Part shown: in pieces, positions 45,544 to 56,134 of the stretch | Layout: the number at the start of each line of letters is the position of its first letter | Position numbering within the stretch: the first letter of the stretch is position 1 | Translations under genes and position numbers: made by a program | Source: Cristatella mucedo | Taxonomy: Eukaryota; Bryozoa; Phylactolaemata; Cristatellidae | Length of the DNA: 64,000 nucleotides | Direction: 5' to 3' | NCBI GenBank assembly: GCA_009760855.2 | Contig: WPIO01000118.1 | Span: 989,501 to 1,053,500, forward strand | The notes under the pieces: generated by a model | What the model saw: only the letters and a program-made list of their open reading frames with translations | What the model was told of the DNA's origin: nothing | The model's database searches: none

Positions 45544-45643
45544 GCTCCATAATGAATGAAGAATCGGATGACTACAGTAATTACTTTGGTTGTATTAATG
45601 AAATTTATTTTTCTGACCGCTTATCAGGTCTAAAGGCACTGGA
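45544..45643 (+). CDS. Candidate exon 12 of the UBR-box gene
   Basis: Acceptor TATTGTAG|GC, donor CTGGA|GTGAGT, phase 1/2. With exon 11 the split codon is Cys: GI-CSIMNEESDDYSNYFGC then INEIYFSDRLSGLKAL. The YFGCINEIYFSD stretch looks like a beta-sandwich (laminin-G-like) pattern, which is not expected in a UBR E3, so either this exon belongs to another gene or the resemblance is superficial. Confidence 0.45.
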
Positions 45644-45649
45644 GTGAGT

Positions 45650-46140
45650 CAAGTGTATATTGACATTTATAATGAAGAAACGTAGTTTTAACCGTTCAGT
45701 ATATTTATTTTAAATCAAGCATTGGCAAATCATGAGCCTAGGAATTTCACTGCATAAAGAATGTATGTATTGCGTAATATTTAAATTTTGAAATCTTTGA
45801 AACTCTTTCATCATTAAATGACAAAAGCTTCAGAAATTACAAAACAAGCCAACGTTTTTTCCTTCATCAATTTTCTAGATGACTAAGATAACTCTGTTTA
45901 CTTAGGAAAAATTTGTATCCTTATCAGAAGGCTAAATTTAAGTGACGTAGCAAAATGTGCCTTTATTCGAATTGACAATTCAAGATTAGAACAGCAATTA
46001 GTATAATAACGATTTAGTGGTAGTACTGTTAAAATTTGCACTACTTTTCACTAAGATTTTTAAGTTTCAAAAAGTGTTACATTAATCTAATTCAATAGGA
46101 TAATATTTTGCTTGACATGATGGAAAAGAAAATTATTCTT
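45650..46140. other. Intron sequence
   Basis: AT-rich, nothing recognised. Confidence 0.45.
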
Positions 46141-46146
46141 TTATTC

Positions 46147-46667
46147 CAGAGGTCGGCAAAGGCTTCAGACTGCTAGGCTGTTTCAGGAGGTCAAAAAGGA
46201 ACACTAGGCCAGAAGAAACCACGCCCACACCACTGGCCTGCCTGAGTTGACTAGGCCAGACGAACAAGCGAATGAAAAGCCACAACTGACACACAAAACA
46301 CGCACGGCAGTTACAGGGGTAGACATTTATCACCCCAACCCTGCCATGAGCTTCTGTTCATACAAGCGCCCGACATCAGTTCTAAAAAAAACATGGGCAG
46401 CAGTTTGAACTGCAACGAGCAGTAATTAAGGGTGAACGAAAGCCCAACAATACAAATACTTACAATTCAATCGTGCTTCTTTTGCACCAAATGTAAAGTG
46501 CCTACACAGAGATTGAGTTCTCTCCACGGCGCCAGATCAAACATAATACCTAATATTTATTACTAATTAGGCCGGATCCAATCGTAGACAACTAGGGTTG
46601 CATGAGGCTGGACTGAAGTGCTAGCTAGGGCCTATCTGGCATACAAGTAGGATTTTGCCGAACTCTG
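46147..46667. mobile_element. Candidate non-autonomous hAT element
   Basis: Left end CAGAGGTCGGCAAA and right end (reverse complement) CAGAGTTCGGCAAA match in 13 of 14 bases, a typical hAT-type terminal inverted repeat. The inside is GC-richer than the flanks. A LINE-A tail (46455-46555) sits inside. Flanking 8-mers (TTTTATTC and GACTAAGT) do not match, so no target duplication is preserved. Confidence 0.5.
46455..46555 (+). mobile_element. LINE-A 3' tail remnant
   Basis: AAATGTAAAGTGCCTACACA followed by GAGATTGAGTTCTCTCCACG and a short tail. Confidence 0.7.
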
Positions 46668-46679
46668 GACTAAGTAAAC

Positions 46680-46858
46680 CACACTTGCATGCTGTCCCTG
46701 TGCATTTCAACCGTAACCATGCTATTCATGGTGTTTATCAAGCATGATATTATTCACCATTCAATCGCATTTTCCTTTGCAGCAAATCTAAGGCGCCTAG
46801 AAAGAGATGAAGTTCTCTGAAGGTGCTTTTTCAAGTGCATTAATATTATTATTATTGC
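46680..46858 (+). mobile_element. LINE-A 3'UTR-only copy
   Basis: 3'UTR, hairpin (AAGGCGCCTAGAAAGAGATG, then AAGGTGCTTTTTC) and an ATTATTATTATT tail. Confidence 0.85.
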
Positions 46859-46859
46859 T

Positions 46860-47420
46860 TACTGCAGTGGTTCCGGTCGTATTCTGTCACAACCCCGAAG
46901 GCTTCTTCGAGTCGGTCGTGGAGTGAATTACCAGGCCCCAGCTTGTCTTCACACTCTGGCAATCGGAATGCCTTCAGCTGCCCTTCCCTTACGGGCCTTA
47001 GTAACCACAGGCTGTCCCTCTCTCTCCTCCCACTTACTTGCATCACCGGAACACTCGTTTGCACTCGTTGACACTTATTGGTGAAAGTTGATTACGGCTT
47101 AGGGCTGCCTCAGCTAGCCGTGCCAAAGTCACAATTCTAAAATTATACTGCGAAACGCACGATGCAAAATCAAGTACAGTAACAGTTAGCTCTCAACTCA
47201 AAGCAAAAAGCGGCCGAGAGACGGGTCGTGCCTCGAAAACTTGTTATTTGGGATAGTCGTAAGTCAAAGTACCTCTATAGTGAAGAGGAAAACACCGCCG
47301 CAACTTTAGTAGGCCTTACCTATCAAAACATAACTAGGGGGCCGCTAGACCAGGCTGGTGCACTATCTAGGCCGGATCTGGCCTAAAGGCCGGAGTTTCC
47401 CGACCTTTTTTTTTTTATTC
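46860..47420. other. Unidentified GC-rich block with a hAT-like right end
   Basis: The right edge (GGCCTAAAGGCCGGAGTTTC then CCGACCTTTT) resembles the terminal region of hAT elements, but no matching left end was found. A minus-strand frame at 47064-46852 (REGQLKAFRLPECEDKLGPG) has no recognised family. Confidence 0.35.
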
Positions 47421-47631
47421 CACTGCAGCTAACCGACCCACAAATTATGTGCATACTAGCCTGCCCATATTTCTTTTTCAATTGTAGATTTGGATATTTA
47501 AATCCTCCTATGTTTCAGCATTATCTAAACACCTATCTTAAGGCCTTAAGTTACACAATTTGTAGCACTAAAATATAATACAAGTTATAGCCTGGAAGAC
47601 TAAACAAAAACTGTTCATACCTTTGCGAAAT

Positions 47632-48632
47632 ATTATTAATAATAATAATGCACTTGATAAATTGCCATCAGAGAACTTAATATCTCTCTAGGTGCTTTAC
47701 ATTTGCTGCAAAGGAAAATGCAATTGAATGGTGAGTAAAATCATGCTTGACAAACAAACAAAATTATTAATATGGTTAGAGGTGAGGTGACAAGCACAGG
47801 GTCAGCATGCAAATGTGGTTAGTGGCAGCATGCACAGTGTCAGCACGCATAAGCACATCAAGGACGAATCACAGGGACCCACTAAATGCTGTCCTAAATA
47901 GGTGTGTTTTTAGGTTCCTTTTTAATGTGGTCAGGTCATGGGATGTTTTGACGCAGGTCGGGGGGGGGGAGTTCCAGGCTTTGGGAGCATACGAGCTAAA
48001 TGCACGGTCTCCAAAGGATTTGAGGTTTGTACGAGGTATTGGTAGACTGTTGGATTCCGAAAAGCAGGTGGTATGATGCTTGGCCTGGTGAGCAAGTAGA
48101 TCTGAGAGATAGACTAGAGCCAAAGAATGAAGTGACCTAAAAGTTAGCGACAAAACCTTGAAGTCGATCCGTGCTTGACTGGTAGCCAGTGCAGGTCAAC
48201 GAGAAGTGGTGTAATGTGGCAACTGCAAAGCTCACGACAGACAAGCCTAGCTGCAGAGTTTTGCACCAGCAGCCAACGCCCTACCGCACATGCCAGTAGG
48301 CCAGCAAGCAGTGAGTTACAGAAGTCAAGACGGGATGACTCAAATGGAGCTGACGTGGTCGTCTAACGAGAGGTCGCTTTGGAACATGACACCTAGATTT
48401 CGAGCTGATTCAACAGGAGATATGCTGGCAGAGCCAATTTAGAGCGTCAGCTTTTTCAACTTCTGAATTACACAGGGTTTTTCCATAACTAGTAAGTTAG
48501 TTTTATCATTTTCCAGTTTGAGAAAATTTGCTGCCATCCTTGTATGGATGTCATTAATACATGCAGCAAGTGAGTTGAGAGAATTCGAGGTGCTGAATTC
48601 GAAGGCTGGGAGGGATCAAAGCAAAGGTTCAA
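47632..48632 (-). mobile_element. LINE-A copy A15
   Basis: Minus-strand copy with an (AAT)n tail, hairpin, 3'UTR and a damaged RT C-terminal half. A run of nine G at 47961-47969 shifts the frame (PPPTCV in one frame), and a deletion near 48335 removes the [15 protein letters not shown] stretch. It ends at the SSTSNSLN block. Confidence 0.9.
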
Positions 48633-48901
48633 GGTATGTTAAGTGACGCTTTTAGTCCACTTTTAATTGAGAAGCTTTGCAAATAGCCCTTTGCATGACA
48701 CCGTACGAGTTCAAAATTTTGCTGTCAGCTAGCTCAGAACTGCATTTGAGTTATTCTTATCTTCAGAAATCTTGTAAAGTCTGTGAACAGCTACTATGCA
48801 TGCTTAGCTACCGATGCATTTCGACGTTTAGGTGATGATATGAGATTATAGTCAAGCACTTTCCTTTTGAAATAGGTAGGAATCGGAAGTACAACAATTG
48901 A

Positions 48902-49250
48902 CTCCCAAAGCCTGGAACTCCCTCCCGACCTGCGTCAGAACATCCCCTGACCTGACCACATTTAAAAGGAACTTAAAAACACCTATTTAGGACAGCATTT
49001 AGTGGGTCCCTGTGATTCGTCCTTGATGTGCTTATGCATGCTGACACTGTGCATGCTGCCACTAACCACATTTGCATGCTGACCCTGTGCTTGTCACCCC
49101 TAACCATATTATTCATTTTGTTTGTTTTCCTAGCATGATTTTACTTACCGTTCAATTGCATTTCCCTTTGCAGTAAATGTAAAGCACCTAGAAAGAGATT
49201 CAGTTCTCTGAGGGTGCTTTATCAAATGCATTATTATTATTATTAACTTT
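48902..49250 (+). mobile_element. LINE-A copy A16, 3' fragment
   Basis: Starts at the equivalent of KAWNSLPTCVRTSPD and ends with the hairpin, which has an AAGCACC/GGTGCTT outer stem, and an (ATT)n tail. It faces A15 head to head, separated by about 270 bp. Confidence 0.9.
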
Positions 49251-49337
49251 CTTTCTAACAATTTGTGCATCGTATGTGACCTATATTTATATTTTTTCCA
49301 ATTTAATTGTAAGTTGAATTTTTCAGCAGAAGTTAAG

Positions 49338-49431
49338 CGGTATTCCAGTAGGTCAAATATTTTTCCATTCTGGCACGCTTGTTAAACTGGTTGCTTTCAG
49401 TGGTCCCGAAGTTCTGGATACAAATAATGCA
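49338..49431 (+). CDS. Candidate exon 13 of the UBR-box gene
   Basis: It encodes GIPVGQIFFHSGTLVKLVAF then SGPEVLDTNNA; donor AATGCA|GTGAGT, phase 0 out. The start is uncertain. An acceptor after GAAGTTAAG (position 49338) keeps phase with exon 12, while the better TTTTTCAG sites at 49327/49330 open the same frame in phase 0 and would need another exon upstream. Confidence 0.5.
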
Positions 49432-49436
49432 GTGAG

Positions 49437-49518
49437 TGATCCTTTATGGCAGCTGCAAGCAGCTGTGATAGCACTGAATGCTCCTCTTTCGCTATGTAGA
49501 GGAGACTGTTAAATCCGC
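49437..49518 (+). mobile_element. SINE fragment at a splice donor
   Basis: The SINE body and tail in + orientation (GATCCTTTATGGCAGCTG, then TTCGCTATGTAGAGGAGACT and GTTAAATC). It begins within six bases of the exon 13 donor. Confidence 0.6.
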
Positions 49519-49723
49519 TAGTATTGTTATTCAGAGTTACCGTGCAAACTAATGATTTGAAAATATCACCCCTAAATTACTTCACGAATACTTAGTATCA
49601 AGATTTTTTTATAACGTTCTAGTCTCAGCATTACCGACCTCCCAGGGACCACTAATTAAACCTATAGGATTCAGAAGAAATCAGTTTAAGCAACCCAGTA
49701 TATGAAGCGTTAAGATGCTGCAG

Positions 49724-50059
49724 TTTCATGATAACATGCATGCAATAGAGTTTATTAGACACAGTTATCACCGTATAAATTCAATTCAAAATATAATGTT
49801 TTTATTATTTCAAATATTAAGAGCTTTATTTGTAGCCATTTATAACAGGTGCACGCAACAAATCCATCTGCTATTTGCACTATCATTATTTAATACGAAA
49901 AGGCACTTAAATGAAAACGGTAAAGAATCAAATGACAAAAACATCAATTGTAGATTGATCCTAACACTTTGCCGCATGAATGTGACTTGGAATAGTGAAC
50001 TCCAAAAGAAAATTATTCTTGGATTCACTAGATGCTTAAAACAATTTGAAATCTCAAAG
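49724..50059 (+). CDS. Exon 14 of the UBR-box gene
   Basis: Donor TCAAAG|GTAATA, phase 0/0, 112 codons. It encodes MFLLFQILRALFVAIYNRCT, QIHLLFALSLFNTKRHLNEN, a polar loop, and INCRLILTLCRMNVTWNSEL. The start is placed after ATGCTGCAG; an in-frame AG nine bases earlier is also possible. Strongly helical, no named motif. Confidence 0.55.
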
Positions 50060-50198
50060 GTAATATTTGATATTTAACTTGCCGGTTTGAGCTGATGAGA
50101 TAGATCACTATGGTTCCAACGTTAAAGAAATATTCACATTAAACATTATCTACAATCTTATGTTTCATAAATTTTCCTAAATTTCAACTTGTTTACAG

Positions 50199-50303
50199 GA
50201 CATTGGATCATCTGTCAGAGCTTCTCAGCTTTCAAAAAAGAATATCTCATTATTAGTACGGGATATGTACCTGAATCTTTTTCGAAAGTTATTCCTTACT
50301 GAT
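50199..50303 (+). CDS. Exon 15 of the UBR-box gene
   Basis: Acceptor TTGTTTACAG|GAC, strong donor ACTGAT|GTAAGT, phase 0/0, 35 codons: DIGSSVRASQLSKKNISLLV then RDMYLNLFRKLFLTD. Helical. Confidence 0.6.
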
Positions 50304-50806
<503 letters not shown>

Positions 50807-51267
50807 ATTTAATTATATTAGGCTTATCTCACATCGATGCCATTGTTGATATGTTTGCTATTCAACATGCCACGAATTGGCCAAATTTCATGAAATAAAC
50901 GTGAATGACACTAATTTTTCTAAAAGTTTAATGTTCTTACTGACCAGAACATTGTTACAGGAGAAGAGGTCATAGTAAATAAAAATTATTTAGCTCTATG
51001 GACCGCTCTCAAGAGACATTAACAGCTTTTTCGTAAGTTCTAAACCCTCTCTTTTATTTTGCCTGCTCTGAAGCATATCTTTAAAAAATGAGCGAAGAAA
51101 ACAAGCAACTGACCATCAGTCATTTGGTTTAAAATATTATTTTCTGTGTTTTCAATTTACGAACACGTCAGCTTTTCTTCAAGAATTGTAGCTTTTAGTT
51201 GTGTAGATCAACAGCGGTGACATCGCTTTAATAAAACATTAAAACAAATTTGAGTTGGAACTTCTGA
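50807..51267. other. Intron sequence
   Basis: AT-rich, nothing recognised. Confidence 0.45.
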
Positions 51268-51570
51268 GATCTTAATTTCTCCGTAGGCACGTTACTTATG
51301 CTGCATTGCCAAACTTTCATGGAAAAATTCGCAAGCAGCAGGGACAGAATAGGCAGGTACATGCAATTTAAAAAAAAAACGAATCACAAGAATCTAACTG
51401 ATACTGTCATACAAAGGTGTGCTTAAGCCTGTTTTTAATGTCAGAGTGTCGGGGACGTTGTGACATGCATTGGTAGCGAGTTCTAGGCTTTAGGAGCCTA
51501 CGAACTATGGGCATTGTCTCAGAGAAGATTTTAGGTTCCTAAGAGGGATGGATTCGAGTCAGATCAGCGG
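51268..51570 (-). mobile_element. LINE-A 3' end, old and decayed
   Basis: Weak but ordered matches to the 3'UTR and end of ORF2 (CTTAATTTCTCCGTAGGCAC, AAGGTGTGCTTAAGCCTGTT, GCGAGTTCTAGGCTTTAGGA, CATTGTCTCAGAGAAGAT). No target features. Confidence 0.55.
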
Positions 51571-52000
51571 GTTGTGATTTCCGCGCCTGGTGGGGTGGGT
51601 GGTTCTGCCGGGCCGATAAAACATTACTAATCGAGCATGTAATTTTGCAAAGTCTCAGTCTGAAGAACCAACTTTTTGGCCAAAAATAAGATTGGAGGAA
51701 AATATGAAATCGTAATTGTCTGCTTTTATTTTACAATCGTTCAGACAAAACAGAATAACTTTACAATTTTTGTATGACATAAATATGTCAAGATTTAAAG
51801 TGATTGTTTCTCTTCTCAATGTAATACCAATCCGTTTGAGCATTTACACAGTAAAAGGAATCTAATTGCATATTTGTGTGGGACTGCTTAAATTAAAAGT
51901 AATTGAGTTCAACTTTTACTTGGTTTTTCCTAATATCTTAGTTGAACTCTGTCTCTTCGAATATCTCACCACAAACGTTTGAGTTGTCTCTTCACCATAG

Positions 52001-52072
52001 TGCAAGGAAATTTTCCTGTGGGAGAATATGATGTTTTCAAATACTGACTCGTTATTACTAGAAGCTTATCCC
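52001..52072 (+). CDS. Candidate exon 16 of the UBR-box gene
   Basis: Acceptor CTCTTCACCATAG|TGC, strong donor TATCCC|GTAAGA, phase 0/0, 24 codons: CKEIFLWENMMFSNTDSLLL, EAYP. Short, so open by chance is possible. The next candidate exon needs phase 1, so a small exon may lie between. Confidence 0.42.
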
Positions 52073-52312
52073 GTAAGATTTGTACATTAAAACAAAGGTG
52101 AAAAGCATATATTTTGTGAATATCAAAATCATTTTTCTGAACTAAGTTTCAAAGTTAGACCTAATCATGACTTACACGTAATTTCATGTTTGATAAAACA
52201 AATGCTTAAACCTCTGGGTAAAGTATATATTCAGTCTTACCATACGATGTTAAAATCTAAATTGAGTAGAGTAATTAGGCAAAGTCTTATACAGTCTGAT
52301 AAATTTCAATAG

Positions 52313-52390
52313 ATGCAACGAAATATGAGGACTTTCATGCAGCTAAAGGAGCTGGGATAGAACTACTGCTACAGATAACACATCTCTCAG
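52313..52390 (+). CDS. Candidate exon 17 of the UBR-box gene
   Basis: Acceptor AATTTCAATAG|AT, donor TCTCAG|GTTCAG, phase 1/1. It encodes ATKYEDFHAAKGAGIELLLQ, ITHLS and joins exon 18 with a Glu split codon. The acceptor and donor are both weak, so confidence is limited. Confidence 0.4.
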
Positions 52391-52399
52391 GTTCAGTAT

Positions 52400-52512
52400 C
52401 GTTACTTCCTCGTTGCTTAGGTCTTGCTTCCTTTGCTACACTGGTCCCTTGCGAAGTGCCTAGAAAGAGATCGGGTTCTCTGAAGGTGCCATACCAAACG
52501 TTTGATCATTAT
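52400..52512 (+). mobile_element. LINE-A 3' tail remnant
   Basis: CTTGCTTCCTTTGCTACACT, then AAGTGCCTAGAAAGAGATCG and GGTGCCATACCAAACG with an ATTATTATTG tail. Confidence 0.7.
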
Positions 52513-52779
52513 TATTGTTATGTTGAAGACGTTTATTATTAGGTAGCTATGGTTGAGAAACAATCGAGCCTTGTCTCAAAATATGCCGACTTTACTTTAC
52601 GGCTAACTTGTTAACAGCACATCCATTTCACAGTACTTATGCAATGCTTAATGATATATTTTAAACTTCAATGAAATTGAGAATAATTTTTTAATTAAAA
52701 ATACAGCTGCTTGAATCTATAATATCTTGCAAAACATAGGTCTGCAAACTAGTATTAATGCTTAGCTATTTTTTATTAG

Positions 52780-52964
52780 AAGTTCAAATTTCAGTATCTA
52801 TACTTGAGAATTCTTGCGGAAGAATTGCAATCCTACATTTTCGGACACAGGCTCTATGCATAAAGCAAACTATGATGACCACATTTCCTGAGATAATGCT
52901 GAATTGGATGGATACATTTATTACACGTATGGGTCTATCAACAGTTACTAACATTTTATGGCAA
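52780..52964 (+). CDS. Exon 18 of the UBR-box gene
   Basis: Acceptor TTTTTTATTAG|AA, donor GGCAA|GTCTGA (weak), phase 1/0. It encodes VQISVSILENSCGRIAILHF, RTQALCIKQTMMTTFPEIML and NWMDTFITRMGLSTVTNILW. Joined to exon 19 it reads LWQ-GSFLLEALHVLGG without interruption, which supports the weak donor. Confidence 0.55.
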
Positions 52965-53464
52965 GTCTGAAGAGTATCTTGAATCTATCCAGACTTTTGA
53001 AACTTACTTGTCGTTAGAAACTTTACAATTATGAAATTTCAGTATAGATTATCTGTAACTGCTACTCATAGGTGTAAGGCAACATGGTATGACCGTTGGC
53101 TGTTCTCGCCCACGTCATGCTTGTTTTACCGTCGATGCGAGAAATGCAGTGCATTCTCGTGGTTATAATTGTAATTGTCTTTAAATTTCAACGGAAATAA
53201 TTTTTGGCTAGTTATATAAATTTTTCATGTATCATGCCATCTTAATAACAATTATAACAATCGTATGTTGCGAGCTACCTGACTAGTTACCATTTAATGT
53301 AAAGTACGACCGACCTACCCTTTATTAGGACTTAACTCCAAAGATACACGTGGACAAACATTGCACGGCTTTTTTATTTACACTTTAATATTTTGTGCGT
53401 CTTCGTAGCTTAATACAATTTGCCATAGTACGACCAAAAACTAATGTGAACCTATATATTTCAG

Positions 53465-53716
53465 GGGTCATTTTTGTTGGAAGCTCTGCATGTTCTCGGA
53501 GGAATATGCCGGCAAAATACAGAATTTTTCGAAAACGCGCAAGAGATATGTTCAAGCAATACATTAGTGCAACTGGCAGGCCACCAATTAATCGTCAAAA
53601 TTTCAAAACAAAATGACGACAAAGGAATTGACATTCCACATCACCGACTGTTTGCTTTACTGTACCTTCAACTGGACTCATTTGGAATGACGCCTGAGAT
53701 TTTTTGGAGAAATTTT
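53465..53716 (+). CDS. Exon 19 of the UBR-box gene
   Basis: Acceptor TATATTTCAG|GGG, strong donor AATTTT|GTAAGT, phase 0/0, 84 codons. It encodes GSFLLEALHVLGGICRQNTE, QEICSSNTLVQLAGHQLIVK, DIPHHRLFALLYLQLDSFGM and TPEIFWRNF. Helical and well formed. It ends at a donor, so the gene continues to the right, but I find no further exon before the LINE cluster. Confidence 0.62.
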
Positions 53717-54070
53717 GTAAGTGACAATGCCAGCCTGTAGTCGTTCAGCTCTGACTATGTCCACAACAGTTAAACTTAACGTTTTTATATAATAGTATAG
53801 TTTTAGCATAATATGATTTGTTTATAATGTATGCATAATAATTTAAGGCTAAATGATAGGTATTAGCTTTCGATAAATACTGAGTAGAATTGTGCATTTA
53901 CGAACTTGTCAAATTGAACTTGACAATTTGAGGTGAACTTAAAAAAACACTTTGTCTTGAAGAGCCAATTGAATAAACAAATATCGTTGTCATGAATCAA
54001 ATTTCTATGACGGAGCATTTCCAGGCATTGACTGTTCGGTTTTAGAATATATATGTCGCTAAACATACAT
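53717..54070. other. Intron sequence
   Basis: AT-rich, nothing recognised. Confidence 0.45.
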
Positions 54071-54074
54071 GTCG

Positions 54075-54302
54075 CACTCGTGATGTTGGATTAAATTACG
54101 GCTACTCACTATCTCAACACTCCTGACTCTGCTAGGTTTCTTATCTTTCCTTTGTTGCGTGAGATAACCTCTGCTGGCCACCTAATGCGTACCGAAAGCC
54201 GTCTAGGCTGTGAGTTCGCTATACAAACTCTCCTGCGTATCGCTCACAAAGTCTTTATGGCTTTGTGGAGTTACAGACGGAGATAAATTACGTTACATTA
54301 CT
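54075..54302 (+). mobile_element. LINE-B 3' end fragment
   Basis: Matches GCTACTCACTATCTCAACA, CGTACCGAAAGCCGTCTAGG and TTCGCTATACAAACTCTCCT, and ends in GGAGATAAATTACGTTAC. Confidence 0.8.
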
Positions 54303-54462
54303 GCATGACTATAATGAATGTCATACTTCTACATATTTGCAAACTTAAAATACCTTTACATATAAAAATGTATATACTCGATAAAATGGTTAATCCTATC
54401 AGTATGTCAACCGAAGGTAATTATACCGGATAAACATTCCAACTTCCTGATAGCTTATAAGA

Positions 54463-54680
54463 ATAATAATGCAATTAATATAGTACTCACAAAGAACTTA
54501 ACCTCTTTCTGGGCATTTTAAAATTTCCACAAAGGAAGTAAGATCGAATGACCAGTGGTAGAATACTCAATAAACAAGAGGAATAATGTGTTTCGGGGTG
54601 ACGTCACCAGGGTCAGCATGCCAGTTTGAGAACTGACAGCATGCACAGTATCAGAGCGCAAAAGTACGTAAAATATTAAT
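54463..54680 (-). mobile_element. LINE-A 3'UTR-only copy, decayed
   Basis: AATAATAAT tail, hairpin remnant (CACAAAGAACTTAACCTC) and 3'UTR with CAGGGTCAGCATGCCAG and GACAGCATGCACAGTATCAG. Confidence 0.72.
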
Positions 54681-54751
54681 GACTGAAATGAATAAATGGT
54701 GACAGAAATATATGCATTTATTTGGAGCCCTCAATGATCACTTAATAGTAT

Positions 54752-56133
54752 AACTTGTTTTGCTTGATCTTTCGGCAGCTTTTGATACCATCGATCACAA
54801 AGTTCTTCTAGAGCGCCTCTCATCTCGCCTGGGCATCACTGGCACTGCTCTGCAGTGGTTCAGGTCCTATCTCAGTGGGAGACTCCAGAGTATTGACGTG
54901 AATAGACAAAGATCATCTGAAGTACTTCTGAAATATGGAGTACCTCAGGGCTCAGTGCTAGGCCCGATTCTTTTCACGGTTTATACTCTGCCTCTTGCTG
55001 ATGTGATTGCCAAGCACAATCTAGGCTTTCACTTCTATGCGGATGACACTCAGTTGTACCTTTGCTTTGATCCCTCCCAGCCTTCGAGCACCTCAAATTC
55101 TCTCAACTCACTAGCTACATGCATTGATGACATCCGCATATGGATGGCAGCAAATTTTCTAAAACTTAACGATGATAAAACTAACTTACTAGCTATGGGC
55201 AAACCCAGTGTGATCCAGAGATTGGAAAGGCTGACTCTCAAAATTGGCTCTGCCAGCATATCTCCAGTTGAATCAGCTCGAAATCTAGGTGTCATATTCC
55301 AAAGCGACCTCTCGTTAGACGACCATATCAGCTTCACAGTCAAATCCGCCTATTTTCAGCTTCATAACATTGCTAAAATTCGGGCTTGTTTAGATAAAGA
55401 TACCACGTCTAAGTTGGTCCATGCATTCGTGACATCTCGTCTCGACTTCTGCAACTCACTGCTTACTGGCCTACCAGCATGTGCGATCAGGCGATTGCAG
55501 CTGGTGCAAAACTCTGCAGCTAGGCTTGTCTGTCGTGAGCGTCGCAGTTGCCACATTACTCCACTTCTCGCCGACCTGCACTGGTTACCAGTCAAGCAAC
55601 GGATTGACTTCAAGGTTTTGTCGCTCACTTTTAGGTCTCTTCATTCTATGGCTCCAGCCTATCTTTCAGATATACTACCCCATCAGGCAAAGCATCGTAC
55701 CACTCGCTTTTCGGAATCCAACAGTCTAGAAATACCTCGTACAAACCTTAAATCCTTTGGAGACCGTGCATTTAGCTCGTATGCTCCCACAGCCTGGAAC
55801 TCCCTCCCGACCTGCATCAGAACATCCCCTGACCTGACCACATTTAAAAGAAACTTAAAAACATACCTATTTAGGACAGCGTTTAGTGGGTCCTTGTGAT
55901 TCGTCCTCGATGTGCTTATGCGTGCTGACACTGTTCATGCTGCCACTAACCACATTTGCATGCTGACCCAGTGCATGTAACCCCTAACCATGTTATTCAT
56001 TTTGTTTGTTTTTCAAGCATGATTTTACTTACTATTCTATTGCGTATCACTTTGCAGCAAATGTAAAGCGCCTAGAAAGAGATTAAGTTCTCTGAGGGTG
56101 CTTTATCAAGTGCAATATTATTATTATTATGGG
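54752..56133 (+). mobile_element. LINE-A copy A20, young, 5'-truncated
   Basis: Begins in the RT palm at TTGTTTTGCTTGATCTTTCG and runs unbroken to the 3' hairpin (about 56064-56108) and an (ATT)n tail. It is nearly identical to A4 over its length. The hairpin has GCGCC opposite GGTGC, a G-U-pairing intermediate. Confidence 0.94.
54760..55899 (+). CDS. LINE-A reverse transcriptase, uninterrupted C-terminal 379 codons
   Basis: The longest intact LINE-A frame in the window. It starts inside the palm (LDLSAAFDTIDHKVLLERL, residues 2-20), has [12 protein letters not shown] at 61-72 and the catalytic YADD at 93-96, and ends with the thumb and C-terminal region ([29 protein letters not shown]). The N-terminal RT fingers and endonuclease are missing, so it cannot retrotranspose alone. 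The first codon is only the first ATG-like start in a truncated frame, not a true start. The lack of stops points to a recent insertion. Confidence 0.88.
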   Translation: MLDLSAAFDTIDHKVLLERLSSRLGITGTALQWFRSYLSGRLQSIDVNRQRSSEVLLKYGVPQGSVLGPILFTVYTLPLADVIAKHNLGFHFYADDTQLYLCFDPSQPSSTSNSLNSLATCIDDIRIWMAANFLKLNDDKTNLLAMGKPSVIQRLERLTLKIGSASISPVESARNLGVIFQSDLSLDDHISFTVKSAYFQLHNIAKIRACLDKDTTSKLVHAFVTSRLDFCNSLLTGLPACAIRRLQLVQNSAARLVCRERRSCHITPLLADLHWLPVKQRIDFKVLSLTFRSLHSMAPAYLSDILPHQAKHRTTRFSESNSLEIPRTNLKSFGDRAFSSYAPTAWNSLPTCIRTSPDLTTFKRNLKTYLFRTAFSGSL

Positions 56134-56134
56134 T

